From: Paenibacillus sp. J45TS6
GTDB lineage: Bacteria; Bacillota; Bacilli; Paenibacillales; Paenibacillaceae
Length of the DNA stretch: 64,000 nucleotides
Direction: 5' to 3'
Assembly: GCF_018403285.1 (NCBI RefSeq)
Contig: NZ_BOSJ01000001.1
Coordinates: 124,001-188,000, forward strand
Under the pieces are notes generated by a model. That model saw nothing but the letters and a program-made list of their open reading frames with translations. It did no database searches and had not been told where the DNA came from. The position numbers and the translations under genes are program-made. Below, piece after piece: positions 1-9,202 of the stretch; the stretch's first letter is position 1; each line of letters begins with the position of its first letter.

Positions 1-946
1 TCGGAATTGGCTTCATTACACCGCGCACTTTTATTGGCATACCATTCGTTACCCCGCCTTCAAATCCGCCAAGGCGATTCGTAGCACGGTGGTATCCTTT
101 CTCTTCCGTATACAGAATTTCATCATGTACCTGGGAACCACGAATCGTGCCCGCCTCGAACCCAATTCCAATCTCTACACCTTTAAATGCATTAATTGAC
201 ATAACCCCTTGGGCAATACGTCCATCAAGCTTCCGGTCATATTGAACGTAGCTTCCAAGACCAACAGGAACACCTTCCACAATACATTCTACGATCCCGC
301 CGATTGAATCGCCTTCTTGCTTAATCTGATCAATATAAGCTTCCATCTTCTTCTCTGTTTCTTCATCCGTAACGCGAACCGATGAGGCTTCTGTACGAGC
401 ACGAAGTTCTTCAAGCGGAAGGTCTTCATAAGGAGCTTCAATCTCCCCAATCCGAAGCACTCTGCCGGCAACCTCTATTCCAAACTCGGAGAGTAGTTGG
501 CGTGCAAGCGCGCCCACAGCAACACGTACCGTTGTTTCTCTTGCACTAGAACGTTCTAGTACATTACGGAGATCTTTCAAATTATATTTAAGTCCGCCAT
601 TCAAATCTGCGTGACCTGGACGTGGACGATGCATTCTGCGTTTCTCTTCATCATTACCTTCGATCGGTTCAATGTTCATAATATTACGCCAATGCGTCCA
701 GTCTTTATTCTCAACTACGAGCGCCACTGGTGCTCCTGTTGTATATCCGTGACGAATTCCACCCACAAATTCAGCGGTATCTTTCTCAATTTGCATACGA
801 CGTCCTCGGCCATATCCTTTTTGACGGCGATGGAGCTGGAAATTCAGTTCCTCAAAATCCACCTTCATATTGCTCGGAAGACCTTCAACGATTGCGGTTA
901 ATTGGGGTCCGTGCGTTTCCCCTGCGGTTAAATAACGAAGACTCAT
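1..946 (-). CDS. aroC: Chorismate synthase, C-terminus cut by window edge
   Basis: Chorismate synthase makes chorismate from 5-enolpyruvylshikimate 3-phosphate with reduced FMN, the last common step to aromatic amino acids, folate and menaquinone. The start is an ATG at 944-946 preceded by AGGGGGAACG. The N-terminus reads [16 protein letters not shown], followed by the family motifs [12 protein letters not shown] and [10 protein letters not shown]. About 315 codons of a usual ~390 are present and the reading frame is open to base 1, so the end lies outside the window. In B. subtilis aroC (aroF) also follows cheR and ndk, as here. A terminator lies between this gene and the upstream small ORF, so it probably has its own promoter near 960-1050. 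Identity is clear from sequence. Confidence 0.97.
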   Translation of the reverse strand, partial: MSLRYLTAGETHGPQLTAIVEGLPSNMKVDFEELNFQLHRRQKGYGRGRRMQIEKDTAEFVGGIRHGYTTGAPVALVVENKDWTHWRNIMNIEPIEGNDEEKRRMHRPRPGHADLNGGLKYNLKDLRNVLERSSARETTVRVAVGALARQLLSEFGIEVAGRVLRIGEIEAPYEDLPLEELRARTEASSVRVTDEETEKKMEAYIDQIKQEGDSIGGIVECIVEGVPVGLGSYVQYDRKLDGRIAQGVMSINAFKGVEIGIGFEAGTIRGSQVHDEILYTEEKGYHRATNRLGGFEGGVTNGMPIKVRGVMKPIP

Positions 947-1051
947 AATACGTTCCCCCTTTATACTGTTAAGCTTTAAACTGCTAAAATCCTTAATCTT
1001 TGATCATTATAGTATAGCATGTTATCTTTGACAAGAAATGTTCTCATTCAT

Positions 1052-1090
1052 AAAAAAACACGCAGATTCAAATGGACGAATCTGCGTGTT
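1052..1090 (-). terminator. Intrinsic terminator ahead of aroC
   Basis: A perfect 13-bp inverted repeat (AACACGCAGATTC and its complement, 1057-1069 and 1078-1090) with an 8-nt loop is followed on the minus strand by a run of seven T. It ends the transcript coming from cheR and the small ORF. Confidence 0.85.
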
Positions 1091-1105
1091 CTCTATTGCG
1101 TAAGT

Positions 1106-1315
1106 TTACTTGCTTCCCATCAGACTGGTCTGCCTGGATCTATTGCTGTTCTGTAGATTACTATCGGGCTTTATGCTGCCAAGGACCTGTCTCATTTGAG
1201 AAGGATCCAGTCCAAGAATCTGAGCACATTGCATAATACTGATCATTCCCTGCCGGTAGGCAGTAATCACAACTTGCTTGTCAATAACTTTCGCCTCCAG
1301 ATCTATCCATAACAT
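1106..1315 (-). CDS. Small protein of unknown function (69 aa), possible helix-turn-helix
   Basis: I do not recognise this protein. It is 69 aa; residues about 15-45 (AYRQGMISIMQCAQILGLDP) could form a helix-turn-helix of the kind found in small DNA-binding proteins, and the tail is polar and Ser/Asn rich. It sits 43 bp downstream of cheR and 15 bp upstream of a strong terminator, so it would be the last gene of the ndk/cheR transcript. No good Shine-Dalgarno is visible before the ATG at 1315, which lowers confidence. The tight fit between cheR and the terminator is the main support for a real gene. Confidence 0.5.
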   Translation of the reverse strand: MLWIDLEAKVIDKQVVITAYRQGMISIMQCAQILGLDPSQMRQVLGSIKPDSNLQNSNRSRQTSLMGSK

Positions 1316-1358
1316 CTGATTGCTACAGTATGAGACATTCTAGCTGTTTTTTATGCAT

Positions 1359-2153
1359 CTATTTTTTACGATAGAAAAAAGTCTCTGCTCCTTCAAGGCC
1401 GTACTCTCCCGGTGAGAAAATTTGTTCTGTACTTCCCACAAATAAAATACCGCCAGGACGAAGTGCATTTGCAAATTTCTGATAAAGCACATGTTTTGCT
1501 TCTTCTGTAAAATAGATCATCACATTTCGGCACACAATCAAGTCAAACCCATCCTCAAAGGGGTCCATAAGTAAGTTTTGTTTACTAAAATGGACAGCTT
1601 CCGCAAGTTTAGGATCGATTTTATAATGCAATCCCTCAGGTTTAAAGTATTTTTTGACTACCTGCTCAGGAACTTCCTTTAAGGAACGTTCCAAATATGT
1701 ACCTTGCCCAGCCCTCGCCAAAGCACCATCATCAATGTCAGTGGCCATAATTGTACTGCTTGAGAGCAAACCAGCCATGTCAAGAATCATTGCGATTGTA
1801 TAGGGCTCTTCTCCCGTAGAACAAGCGGCACTCCATACTTTAAGCGGAAGATGGGAAGTAAGGGAAGGAAGCAATGTGTTTTGCAGTACTTCCCACCGAT
1901 TCCGGTTCCTCCAAAATTCAGACACATTAATCGTCATTCGATCTAGAAAATCTAGAAAAAGTGCTTTGTTTTGTTCCATCCCTTCAAAAAAAGCGGCAAA
2001 AGAATCGTACCCATGTCTTAACCTAAGGGTAGTCAACCGCCGCTTCATTTGAGTTTCTTTATACTGGGCAAGATCAATTCCAGTAGCTGCCTTGATCTTA
2101 TGAATAAACAGGACATAGTCATCCTGTTCAGAACCTTTTTCAAACAGTGACAT
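1359..2153 (-). CDS. cheR: Chemotaxis protein methyltransferase CheR
   Basis: CheR transfers methyl groups from S-adenosylmethionine to glutamates of methyl-accepting chemotaxis receptors, setting adaptation together with CheB. The protein is 264 aa. It has an N-terminal helical CheR domain with a basic patch (QMKRRLTTLRLRHG, near residues 35-48) and a C-terminal Rossmann domain with the SAM-binding motif SAACSTGEEPYTIAM (about residue 110) and FDLIVCRNVMIYF (about residue 205). A clear AAGGAAGG ribosome site precedes the ATG. As in B. subtilis, cheR lies alone between ndk and aroC, away from the main flagellar/chemotaxis operon. Confidence 0.96.
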   Translation of the reverse strand: MSLFEKGSEQDDYVLFIHKIKAATGIDLAQYKETQMKRRLTTLRLRHGYDSFAAFFEGMEQNKALFLDFLDRMTINVSEFWRNRNRWEVLQNTLLPSLTSHLPLKVWSAACSTGEEPYTIAMILDMAGLLSSSTIMATDIDDGALARAGQGTYLERSLKEVPEQVVKKYFKPEGLHYKIDPKLAEAVHFSKQNLLMDPFEDGFDLIVCRNVMIYFTEEAKHVLYQKFANALRPGGILFVGSTEQIFSPGEYGLEGAETFFYRKK

Positions 2154-2187
2154 TTGATTCCTTCCTTCTTACGGAAAGATCACTCGT

Positions 2188-2631
2188 TTATGTCCAGGCA
2201 GCAATCGTTTTACTGTAAGATACCAGTTCAGCCTCATTAAAGAAGTTAGCAAGCTCACGAGCTGCACTTTCAGGAGAATCAGCACCATGAATGAGATTAT
2301 GCGGAGTAACTGCCGCAAAATCTCCGCGAATCGTTCCAGGGAGCGCCTCTTTCACTTTGGTTTTCCCAATGACCACCCGAGCAAGTTCAATTACATCTTC
2401 GCCTTCCCATACCATGGCAAAGACCGGCCCAGAAGTAATGAAAGACACGAGCTCATCAAAGAAAGGCTTACCTTCATGTTCCGCATAATGACGTTTTGCT
2501 TGTTCGTCAGTCATCTGTACGAATTTACCTGCAACCAGTTTAAACCCCTTATCTTCAAACCGACTAACAATTCGTCCAATTAGTCCACGTTGTACGCCAT
2601 CTGGTTTCACCATCAAAAAAGTACGTTCCAT
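2188..2631 (-). CDS. ndk: Nucleoside diphosphate kinase
   Basis: Ndk equalises nucleoside diphosphates and triphosphates by a ping-pong phosphohistidine mechanism. The 147-aa length is typical. The N-terminus [19 protein letters not shown] and the active-site region [16 protein letters not shown] are diagnostic; the catalytic His is the usual NxxHGAD site (NLIHGADS), about residue 117. GGAGGAG lies 6 nt before the ATG. It follows hepT by about 80 bp in the conserved hepT-ndk-cheR-aroC order. Confidence 0.97.
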   Translation of the reverse strand: MERTFLMVKPDGVQRGLIGRIVSRFEDKGFKLVAGKFVQMTDEQAKRHYAEHEGKPFFDELVSFITSGPVFAMVWEGEDVIELARVVIGKTKVKEALPGTIRGDFAAVTPHNLIHGADSPESAARELANFFNEAELVSYSKTIAAWT

Positions 2632-2709
2632 GTGTATTCTCCTCCAGGCTTAATTATGAATGCGCTGCTTCGTAAGCTTTCGACTTCGTGAGAACATCTT
2701 CCTGCCTGA

Positions 2710-3684
2710 TTAATATGAACGTTTTACGACAAAATGAGCGATATCCCGCAAATTTTTCTTTGTCTTGATATCAGGAAGTCCTTCCAAGGCATCAAGAGCT
2801 TTATTCATATATCGGTCAGCAAGCTCCTCCGCTTTAGTCATTCCCGCACTCTCTTTAATCATACCCACTGCAGCACGAACACTACCAATATCATTCTGAT
2901 CACGAATGTTAGCGATCAGCTGCAACAAATCAGCTCTAATCTTCTCATCCTGTAACGCATAAATGACGGGTATTGTAATATTGCCTTGAAGCATATCACT
3001 TCCCGGCGGTTTACCAAGCTGCTTCTCTGTTCCTCTAAGGTCCAGCAGGTCATCCTGAATTTGGAATGCCATCCCCACATTGTAACCGTAGCTGTATAAG
3101 CGTCTACAAATGTCACTGGAAGCTCCCGCAGCCACGGCCCCTAGCTGGCAACTGATCGCAATCAGCAGAGCCGTCTTCCGGCGGATACGAAGTAAGTAAT
3201 TCCGAATACTCTGATCCGTATTGAAGAAATCCCGGATTTGTTCCATTTCACCAATGGTCATCTGAACCATCGCTTTTGCCATGGTCTGATGGATCAGCGG
3301 ATTAGGGAGTTCCGTAATCATGAGCATTGCTCTGGCATAAATGTAATCTCCTGTGTACATCGCAATCCGATTATCCCATTTGGATTTCACAGTCAATTGT
3401 CCGCGGCGTGTCTTCGCGTTATCAATCACATCATCATGAACTAGAGATGAAGAATGAATGAGTTCTAACGGAACAGCGATATGTTTCAGCACTTCAATAT
3501 CATAGGTTCCAAATTTACCGCCCAGCAAAACAAAGACGGGACGCAGCCTTTTACCGCCTGCTTTCAGCAAGTGTAAGGAAGTCTCAGCAAGCAGCTTCTG
3601 ATCCGTTTCCACACTTTTATACAATTCTTTCTCGATGTACTTCATATCTTTTTTTAGTTCAGTCAATATATCCAGTAGTTTCAT
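2710..3684 (-). CDS. hepT: Heptaprenyl diphosphate synthase component II (polyprenyl synthetase)
   Basis: This is the catalytic subunit of the two-component enzyme that builds the heptaprenyl side chain of menaquinone-7 from farnesyl and isopentenyl diphosphate. The 324-aa protein has both aspartate-rich motifs: DDVID at residues 84-88 and DDLLD near residue 217, which bind the Mg-diphosphates. Its start codon overlaps the mqnA stop (ATGA), implying translational coupling. The regulatory subunit HepS is four genes upstream in the same cluster. B. subtilis has hepS-menG-hepT contiguous; here three further quinone genes are inserted. Confidence 0.95.
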   Translation of the reverse strand: MKLLDILTELKKDMKYIEKELYKSVETDQKLLAETSLHLLKAGGKRLRPVFVLLGGKFGTYDIEVLKHIAVPLELIHSSSLVHDDVIDNAKTRRGQLTVKSKWDNRIAMYTGDYIYARAMLMITELPNPLIHQTMAKAMVQMTIGEMEQIRDFFNTDQSIRNYLLRIRRKTALLIAISCQLGAVAAGASSDICRRLYSYGYNVGMAFQIQDDLLDLRGTEKQLGKPPGSDMLQGNITIPVIYALQDEKIRADLLQLIANIRDQNDIGSVRAAVGMIKESAGMTKAEELADRYMNKALDALEGLPDIKTKKNLRDIAHFVVKRSY

Positions 3685-4541
3685 TCCGTCACCCGTATCA
3701 GCTTATTCTCATTCCAGAGATCCAGCCGGACCTCATGCTCCATGAGACCAAGCTCATGTGCATAACGGAAATACAGTTGCAGGCCTTGCAACTCATTTTC
3801 ACCAAAATCGTAACATAAATTCGTAAAATAATCATACCAATAAGATTTCGTTCCTCCGATTTTTTGTATCGCTTCATCTATAACCGGAGTAAGTTCTAAC
3901 AATATCTTTTCTTTACTTGATATAAAAGCATCTGTGATCTCATGAATCACTTCACTATGACATTTGGCATAATCGGATGAAACAGCCCATACCGCAAAAG
4001 TCATACTTTGGTTCGTGAAATAGTGCCATCTCTCGCCCAGATCATACACATAATAGCCATGATTTGTCCAAGATGCCTGTATCGCAGAATCGCCGATCAA
4101 TAAAGCTGCATCTGCATGTTCCATCATAGAAGGCAGATCCGGTTCCTGTGTAATATACGCTGGGTTCAATTTGTAGAACTTCGTCATTAGTATTTTCAAT
4201 AAATTCACAGAAGTAGCCGACGTATTTGTCAGAGCGATTGTTCCACTGCCCAGGTCTTCTATCTTCTTTTTACTGAAGAGCAGAATCGATTTCACTTCGC
4301 CTTTACTGCTGACCGATATATCAGGCAATACCATCAGGCGCCTTGATTCCATACCATAAGCAAAAGAAGACATCGCACTCAGATCAAGTGTACCTTCATG
4401 TATTCTTTGATTCAGTACAGCGGGGACTTCTGTAACCATCTCGACCGGATGGGTAAGTTTCTTGGGATCAAAATAATGAAAGATAGGCCAAGCATTGGTA
4501 TAACTAATCTTACCGAGAACGGTTTTGCTGTGAGTATTCAT
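3681..4541 (-). CDS. mqnA: Chorismate dehydratase MqnA (futalosine menaquinone pathway)
   Basis: MqnA converts chorismate to 3-enolpyruvylbenzoate, the first step of the futalosine route to menaquinone. The protein resembles the periplasmic-binding-like MqnA/MqnD fold: an N-terminal LGKISYTNAWPIFHYF, a segment DLSAMSSFAYG, and INTSATSVNLLKIL-like substrate-binding loops (here LTNTSATSVNLL). I place the start at the ATG at 4541, 5 nt after GGGGGAG and overlapping the ubiX stop as ATGA (286 aa); an in-frame ATG 15 nt upstream contains the Shine-Dalgarno itself and is unlikely. It overlaps hepT by 4 nt. MqnD is a homologue, but the N-terminal GKISYTN motif and the neighbourhood favour MqnA. Confidence 0.88.
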   Translation of the reverse strand: MNTHSKTVLGKISYTNAWPIFHYFDPKKLTHPVEMVTEVPAVLNQRIHEGTLDLSAMSSFAYGMESRRLMVLPDISVSSKGEVKSILLFSKKKIEDLGSGTIALTNTSATSVNLLKILMTKFYKLNPAYITQEPDLPSMMEHADAALLIGDSAIQASWTNHGYYVYDLGERWHYFTNQSMTFAVWAVSSDYAKCHSEVIHEITDAFISSKEKILLELTPVIDEAIQKIGGTKSYWYDYFTNLCYDFGENELQGLQLYFRYAHELGLMEHEVRLDLWNENKLIRVTE

Positions 4542-5146
4542 GTTGTCTCCCCCCATCTCGTAAACAGATCATGCTCAATATGAAGAGTATCAAGTACTTT
4601 TCCAACAAGGAAATTAATTAAATCATCCATCGTTTTGGGATGGTAATAAAAGGCCGGCATCGCAGGAATCATTTTGACTCCAAGGCGTGACAGCTTCAAC
4701 ATATTTTCGAGATGTATCGCATGAAGCGGCGTCTCTCTCGGAACCAAAACTAAGGAACGGCCCTCTTTCATCATCACATCTGCCGCGCGAGCCATCAGAT
4801 TATCTGAGGCTCCATGAGCAATGGCTGATAAGGTACCCATGGAACATGGCATGATAATCATCCCGTCCATTAAAAATGAACCGCTTGCGATCGAAGCCCC
4901 GATGTCATTTACGGGATGATAAACAAGAGAACCGGGACGGCTCCCGAACTTCTCGTTCAAAATCCCTTCCCGGTCCGTAACGTTCCAGCCTAGTTCTTCT
5001 TTTATGACACGCCAGCCTGCATTTGATACGACAAGGTGAACTTCATAGGCCTGATCAAGTAAAGTTTCAATCAGCCGTATTCCGTATATACTGCCGCTTG
5101 CCCCTGTAATGCCAACGGCAAGTCTTTTCAACCGGTTTGCTGTCAA
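4538..5146 (-). CDS. ubiX: UbiX-family flavin prenyltransferase
   Basis: UbiX enzymes attach dimethylallyl groups to FMN to make prenyl-FMN, the cofactor of UbiD-type decarboxylases. The FMN-binding motif VGITGASGSIYGIRLIE near the N-terminus and the conserved PCSMGTLSAIAHG and VPRETPLHAIHLENML segments identify it. No UbiD gene is in the window; in the futalosine pathway a UbiD-like decarboxylase (MqnL) and UbiX-like MqnM act late. The start is uncertain: a TTG at 5146, two bases after the ubiA stop and after a weak GGTGGTG, gives 202 aa and a family-like N-terminus; an ATG at 5164 is also in frame. Overlaps mqnA by 4 nt. Confidence 0.9.
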   Translation of the reverse strand: MTANRLKRLAVGITGASGSIYGIRLIETLLDQAYEVHLVVSNAGWRVIKEELGWNVTDREGILNEKFGSRPGSLVYHPVNDIGASIASGSFLMDGMIIMPCSMGTLSAIAHGASDNLMARAADVMMKEGRSLVLVPRETPLHAIHLENMLKLSRLGVKMIPAMPAFYYHPKTMDDLINFLVGKVLDTLHIEHDLFTRWGETT

Positions 5147-5147
5147 G

Positions 5148-6014
5148 TTAAAACACCACCACATCAATCAAAGTAAAGACAAAGATTACGATGCTGACTA
5201 CACTGTTCAGAGTAAAGAAAGCCGTCTGTAAACGACTTAGATCACTCGGTGTCACAATGTAATGCTCATAAATGAGCAGCGCACAAGAGATCAAAATTCC
5301 TACTGCATAGATCCAGCTTAAACCTGTGATAAAGAATAAGGCAATAAAGCCAGCTGCAGTAATGATGTGAAATACTTTTGCAATAGTCAATGCCCCAGCG
5401 ATACCAAAACGCGAAGGAATCGAGTACACGCCTTCTTCTCTATCAAAATCAATATCCTGGCACGCATAAATAATATCAAAACCTGCTGTCCAAAAAGCGG
5501 CCGCTACAAAAAGTACAAGACTGCTCAGGTTAATTTCTCCTGTCACTGCGACCCATCCGCCAAGCGGAGCAAGGGCAATGGTAAAACCCAGTACAATATG
5601 GCAAGCCCATGTGAACCGTTTTGTATAAGAATAAATAACGAGCATAAATACAGCAATCGGAAGGAGTTTTACCGAAAGCGGATTAAGCTGTGATGCTGCC
5701 CAAAATAATAAAATAAAAGAGATAATTACAAAAACAACAACTTCGCTGATTTTGAGAAGTCCTGCTGGAATGGCTCGTCCAGCCGTTCTAGGGTTCTTGG
5801 CATCAATCACGCGGTCGATCATTCGATTGAGTCCAAAGGCAGCGCTTCGCGCACCAATCATAGCGAGCAGTACCCAGCCAATCTGAGCCCAACTCGGTAA
5901 ATGGCCTGTTATTTCTGTCGATCCCAGCACAGCACCCATAAATGCAAAAGGCAACGCAAACAGCGTATGCTCAATTTTAATCATTTCTAGAAAAATACCA
6001 ATTTTCTTAAACAT
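5148..6014 (-). CDS. UbiA-family prenyltransferase (menaquinone, MqnP-like)
   Basis: A polytopic membrane prenyltransferase of 288 aa with about eight or nine hydrophobic segments. The first aspartate-rich motif is in [20 protein letters not shown] (about residues 62-81) and the second in [12 protein letters not shown] (about residues 184-195). It attaches the polyprenyl chain to the aromatic head group. Given mqnA and ubiX next door, the substrate is probably 6-amino- or dihydroxy-6-naphthoate (MqnP role) rather than the DHNA used by MenA; this is inference from context. AAGGAGA precedes the ATG, and the start overlaps the menG stop by 8 nt, so the cluster is tightly coupled. Confidence 0.9.
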   Translation of the reverse strand: MFKKIGIFLEMIKIEHTLFALPFAFMGAVLGSTEITGHLPSWAQIGWVLLAMIGARSAAFGLNRMIDRVIDAKNPRTAGRAIPAGLLKISEVVVFVIISFILLFWAASQLNPLSVKLLPIAVFMLVIYSYTKRFTWACHIVLGFTIALAPLGGWVAVTGEINLSSLVLFVAAAFWTAGFDIIYACQDIDFDREEGVYSIPSRFGIAGALTIAKVFHIITAAGFIALFFITGLSWIYAVGILISCALLIYEHYIVTPSDLSRLQTAFFTLNSVVSIVIFVFTLIDVVVF

Positions 6015-6735
6015 GCTGACTCTCCTTGATCCCGATATGTAATGCTGCTATTCCGCCCGTCAAGGCATAGGAAGTGACGTTTTGTAAGCCGGTCTCTTTG
6101 AAAATCTGTTCGAGTTCCGCTCTTCCAGGAAACATCATAAGGGAGTCAGGTAACCATTTGTACTGTTCGTAACGCTTTGCTAACAGCTTGGCAATAAAAG
6201 GAAGCATATTTCTAAAATAAAAATAATACAAACCTTTAAACGGCTGCCAGGTAGGTTTAGAGAGTTCCAGACAGACGACCTTCCCTCCTGGTTTTACTAC
6301 TCGTTGCATTTCGTTTAATACTTGTTTGATATCCGGCACATTACGAAGACCAAAGCCAATCGTTACGTAATCAAAGCTATTATCTTCATAAGGCAAACTC
6401 ATCGCATTCCCCTGAATGAGCGTAATCTGCTGTTTGCGGCCTAGTTTTTCAACTTTACGCTGACCTACTTCCAGCATATTGCTGCTAAAATCAAGTCCTT
6501 CGATGTGACCCGTTTCACTTGCTTCTGCAAGTGCGAGCGTCCAGTCACAAGTGCCACAGCAGACATCTAATGCCGTTTGTCCAGGCTGTACATTCATTTT
6601 TTTCATTGTGAATTTACGCCAGGCCTTATGACGTCTAAAGCTAAGCGTGTCATTCATTACATCATACTTACCAGCAATACTCTGAAAAACCGAATGGACG
6701 TACTGTTCCTTCGGCTTGTTCCCCCCATGCTGCAT
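6007..6735 (-). CDS. menG: Demethylmenaquinone methyltransferase
   Basis: MenG (UbiE family) performs the final C-methylation that turns demethylmenaquinone into menaquinone, using S-adenosylmethionine. The protein is 242 aa with the family N-terminus ([17 protein letters not shown]), the SAM motif [15 protein letters not shown] near residue 57, and [15 protein letters not shown] further on. AAGGTGG lies 9 nt upstream of the ATG. It follows hepS by about 40 bp, as in B. subtilis. The enzyme is common to the classical and futalosine pathways, so it does not by itself tell which one operates. Confidence 0.96.
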   Translation of the reverse strand: MQHGGNKPKEQYVHSVFQSIAGKYDVMNDTLSFRRHKAWRKFTMKKMNVQPGQTALDVCCGTCDWTLALAEASETGHIEGLDFSSNMLEVGQRKVEKLGRKQQITLIQGNAMSLPYEDNSFDYVTIGFGLRNVPDIKQVLNEMQRVVKPGGKVVCLELSKPTWQPFKGLYYFYFRNMLPFIAKLLAKRYEQYKWLPDSLMMFPGRAELEQIFKETGLQNVTSYALTGGIAALHIGIKESQHV

Positions 6736-6777
6736 GTATAAATACCACCTTTATTCACTTTTCATCGAACAATAAAC

Positions 6778-7629
6778 TTATGCACTTGCCCTATGTAAGA
6801 AATAGGGTTCTAAGAGGGTCTTTAGTTCTTCACGAAGCACATGATCGTGCACATGATTCTCTAATAAACCTTGAACCGAAAGCACGGACTGGTCTATCTT
6901 CTTCGTCAGCACTTCGATTGTTTTATGCTTACTAATCAGTTCATTCCATTCGGATGGCGTAACCATCCCTTTTGCCAAGGCAGAGCGCACATCCAAACTT
7001 TCGTTTTCATAAACATGTAAATAAGCGAATCTTGATTTTGAACGTTCAACGTCGTTTGCAGCTTCCCGTTCTTCAACAAGCATATCCAACAGACTAAATG
7101 AGGTTAGAAACTGGTCATAGAGCCCCGCTTGTTGTTCCGAAATCATGTTTTGAAAAGAAAGAAACAGCTGCTTCTTCAGCTGTACCGATTCTTGCACATA
7201 ATCTTCGGAGGAAACCTTGTGTTTCTTCATACGGTCATAAAGGCTCATTTTCCGTTCATTCAATCGGCAGATCCCATCACTGAGCGAAGCAATAACCGAT
7301 ATATGACCGGATTGGGCTAGCAATTGATAAAACCGTGAACTAAAAAAATCGCCTCCGAGCACTTTAAGCTGACGAGAACGCATATCCTGCTCTCCAAGAT
7401 CTTCTTCCTGAACATCAATCATCTCATGCGTATCTAGTCCCATTTGTACAAGTGCTGTAACTAAGGAAAAGAGTTCGCTGTCCTCAACTGAATGTCTCTG
7501 CCCTTGGTTCAAAAACGTGTAAAGCAACTGTACACGGCCATTAGGAAACGTCGGCAATTCCGTATGCCGCTGTATCATATCATAATCCGTATATTTTTTT
7601 GCAAGATTTGCTACGCGGTATGAAATCAT
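6778..7629 (-). CDS. hepS: Heptaprenyl diphosphate synthase component I
   Basis: HepS is the non-catalytic partner of HepT that fixes product chain length in heptaprenyl diphosphate synthesis. The 283-aa protein lacks the DDxxD motifs, as expected for component I, and is mostly helical with weak family conservation. GGAGG lies 7 nt upstream of the ATG. The call rests on size, lack of catalytic motifs, and position directly before menG and in the same cluster as hepT, which is the B. subtilis order. An in-frame TATAAT on the minus strand at 7689-7694 might be its promoter but no good -35 is seen. Confidence 0.87.
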   Translation of the reverse strand: MISYRVANLAKKYTDYDMIQRHTELPTFPNGRVQLLYTFLNQGQRHSVEDSELFSLVTALVQMGLDTHEMIDVQEEDLGEQDMRSRQLKVLGGDFFSSRFYQLLAQSGHISVIASLSDGICRLNERKMSLYDRMKKHKVSSEDYVQESVQLKKQLFLSFQNMISEQQAGLYDQFLTSFSLLDMLVEEREAANDVERSKSRFAYLHVYENESLDVRSALAKGMVTPSEWNELISKHKTIEVLTKKIDQSVLSVQGLLENHVHDHVLREELKTLLEPYFLHRASA

Positions 7630-7723
7630 TATAAATCCTCCGAGCGTTCATTCAAAAATAATCAAGCATCTTCGTCACAATCTTATCTATTATAACATAT
7701 GTTTCTTATACCCGCACAGGGCA

Positions 7724-8278
7724 TCAATAACCGTTTTCAGAGGAAATAAACTGCTCACGCCATAGATTTGTCTCTGTCATATGAAACCTTTGAATCAGTT
7801 CATCAGGTAGCGCCGCGTTTTTCCATTCGCTTAACTTCATCCATGCTTGTCTGTCCCATTCAGCGCGTTTTATATCTGCAGAGAGAAGTAAATGCCTCTT
7901 CCCTGCCCATTCATCTTCCGCAAGCACACGAAGCATAAGCTGACTTACGTTATTCGTTCGCTCCATGGAAAAGGATGCGATACTCGCAATATCTATATAA
8001 ATTTCGGAAGGTATGATGGAGTTCCCTGTCACTTTGAGATCTAGGGTCAGCACATTTTTACTCCATTTCACTTTACTGATCGGCGTATGTAAAGAAAGAT
8101 CATGCAAAGCGTCAACCAAATTTTTATCAGTTAGTGTTAATTGTTCATTTGCCGAAAGCACTTCTTTTGATTCTTCTGCTATCCACTTTTTACTTTGCCC
8201 CGTAACAAACGTTGACAAAAGTACCGCTGCACCAAGAGACATGACGAGAACAAGGGATAATATTCTTCTCTTTTTCAA
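7724..8278 (-). CDS. Exported or membrane-anchored protein of unknown function
   Basis: A 184-aa protein with a basic start and one hydrophobic segment (residues about 6-26, ILSLVLVMSLGAAVLLSTFV), which may be a signal peptide or an anchor; the rest is soluble and would lie outside the membrane. I do not recognise a family. The TTG start at 8278 is supported by AGGAGG 8 nt upstream. It lies between mtrB and hepS, where B. subtilis has no equivalent gene, so it looks like a lineage-specific insertion. A terminator precedes it on the mtrB side, so it likely has its own promoter. Confidence 0.7.
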   Translation of the reverse strand: MKKRRILSLVLVMSLGAAVLLSTFVTGQSKKWIAEESKEVLSANEQLTLTDKNLVDALHDLSLHTPISKVKWSKNVLTLDLKVTGNSIIPSEIYIDIASIASFSMERTNNVSQLMLRVLAEDEWAGKRHLLLSADIKRAEWDRQAWMKLSEWKNAALPDELIQRFHMTETNLWREQFISSENGY

Positions 8279-8344
8279 TAGATAGACCTCCTGTCCTTCT
8301 TAGTGTAAACATCTAACAGAAGGCCCATACTCTATTGTACAACG

Positions 8345-8370
8345 AAAAAAACAGGCTATGCCTGCTTTTT
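8345..8370 (-). terminator. Intrinsic terminator after mtrB
   Basis: Short GC-rich hairpin (GCAGGCATAGCCTG on the minus strand) followed by seven T, 35 bp past the mtrB stop. Confidence 0.75.
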
Positions 8371-8405
8371 AAAATGAAAAGACGGTTTCTAATTTCCCGC
8401 TCTTT

Positions 8406-8633
8406 TTATTGATCTGATTCAATAACACCGTGTTTTGTCATGACTTCTGCTTTGCCGCGAATTTTAATAGCAGAGGTATGATCTGTAAATTGTGCGATGA
8501 GAACCTCACCCTTATCGAGCTTCTCCGTATGGTGGAACCGGGTATCATGACCTCGCGTCAAACCAATGACATGAACACCGTTTTCTTGTGCCTTGATTAC
8601 GATATAATCCCCGTTGTTGATTGGACCTTCCAT
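8406..8633 (-). CDS. mtrB: trp RNA-binding attenuation protein TRAP
   Basis: TRAP forms an 11-mer ring that, when loaded with tryptophan, binds (G/U)AG repeats in trp leader RNA and causes attenuation. The protein has the family core [20 protein letters not shown] and the RNA/Trp-binding segments [20 protein letters not shown] and [12 protein letters not shown] choose the ATG at 8633 (75 aa), 8 nt after GGAAGGGG; an in-frame GTG 9 nt upstream overlaps that site. In B. subtilis mtrB is cotranscribed with folE (mtrA); here it follows hup with no folE, separated by a strong terminator. Confidence 0.95.
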   Translation of the reverse strand: MEGPINNGDYIVIKAQENGVHVIGLTRGHDTRFHHTEKLDKGEVLIAQFTDHTSAIKIRGKAEVMTKHGVIESDQ

Positions 8634-8660
8634 GAACTTCACCCCTTCCTACTAAAAAGA

Positions 8661-8689
8661 AAAAAGCCGTGAACGAATTCACGGACTTT
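8661..8689 (-). terminator. Intrinsic terminator after hup
   Basis: Minus-strand hairpin CCGTGAA-TTCG-TTCACGG with a stable UUCG tetraloop followed by a T-rich run. It separates hup from mtrB, so mtrB needs read-through or its own promoter. Confidence 0.85.
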
Positions 8690-8716
8690 TCGATTACATA
8701 AAAGTATGTAGAAATC

Positions 8717-8989
8717 TTATTTGATTCCGTCTTTGAGCGCTTTACCTGGTTTAAAAGCAGGAATTTTGCTCGCTGGAATTTCGATTTCCTCACCTGTTTG
8801 CGGGTTACGTCCTTTACGTGCAGAACGCTCGCGTACTTCAAAGTTACCAAAACCAACGAGTTGTACTTTGTCACCTTTTTGCAATGCTTCAGAAATAGCT
8901 TCGAATACGGCATCAACCGCTTTCGTCACATCTTTCTTAGCGAGTTCAGTAGATTCAGCTACTTGTGTGATCAGATCAGATTTATTCAA
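8717..8989 (-). CDS. hup: HU family DNA-binding protein
   Basis: HU is the main nucleoid-compacting protein and bends DNA without strong sequence preference. The 90-aa length and the sequence ([20 protein letters not shown] at the start, [20 protein letters not shown] for the beta arms, and a C-terminal [13 protein letters not shown]) are standard for the B. subtilis Hbs group. Translation starts at TTG, 9 nt after AGGAGG. It is followed by a strong terminator and preceded by a 368-bp gene-free stretch that holds its leader and the spoIVA terminator. Confidence 0.97.
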   Translation of the reverse strand: MNKSDLITQVAESTELAKKDVTKAVDAVFEAISEALQKGDKVQLVGFGNFEVRERSARKGRNPQTGEEIEIPASKIPAFKPGKALKDGIK

Positions 8990-9173
8990 GTCAATTCACC
9001 TCCTGATATTATTATCTAAGTGTTATACTTTGTTCCCGTTTCATCACAAAATATACATAAGATATACCTATTCCCAAGTAATATTGTTCATAGGTTCATA
9101 CTTTCTCCGCAAGAGACTAGGTTCATCTTTGTTACTTCAAGTGAATCTCTATCCCTCAAGCGGAACAAGGTTT

Positions 9174-9202
9174 ATAGTAATACAGTCAGGACACAATTTC
9201 AA
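9174..9202 (-). promoter_or_regulatory. Candidate SigA promoter for hup
   Basis: TTGAAA (9197-9202) and TACTAT (9174-9179) with a 17-bp spacer on the minus strand. It would give a leader of about 175 nt before hup. The rest of the 8990-9357 gap shows only this and the spoIVA terminator. Confidence 0.4.
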
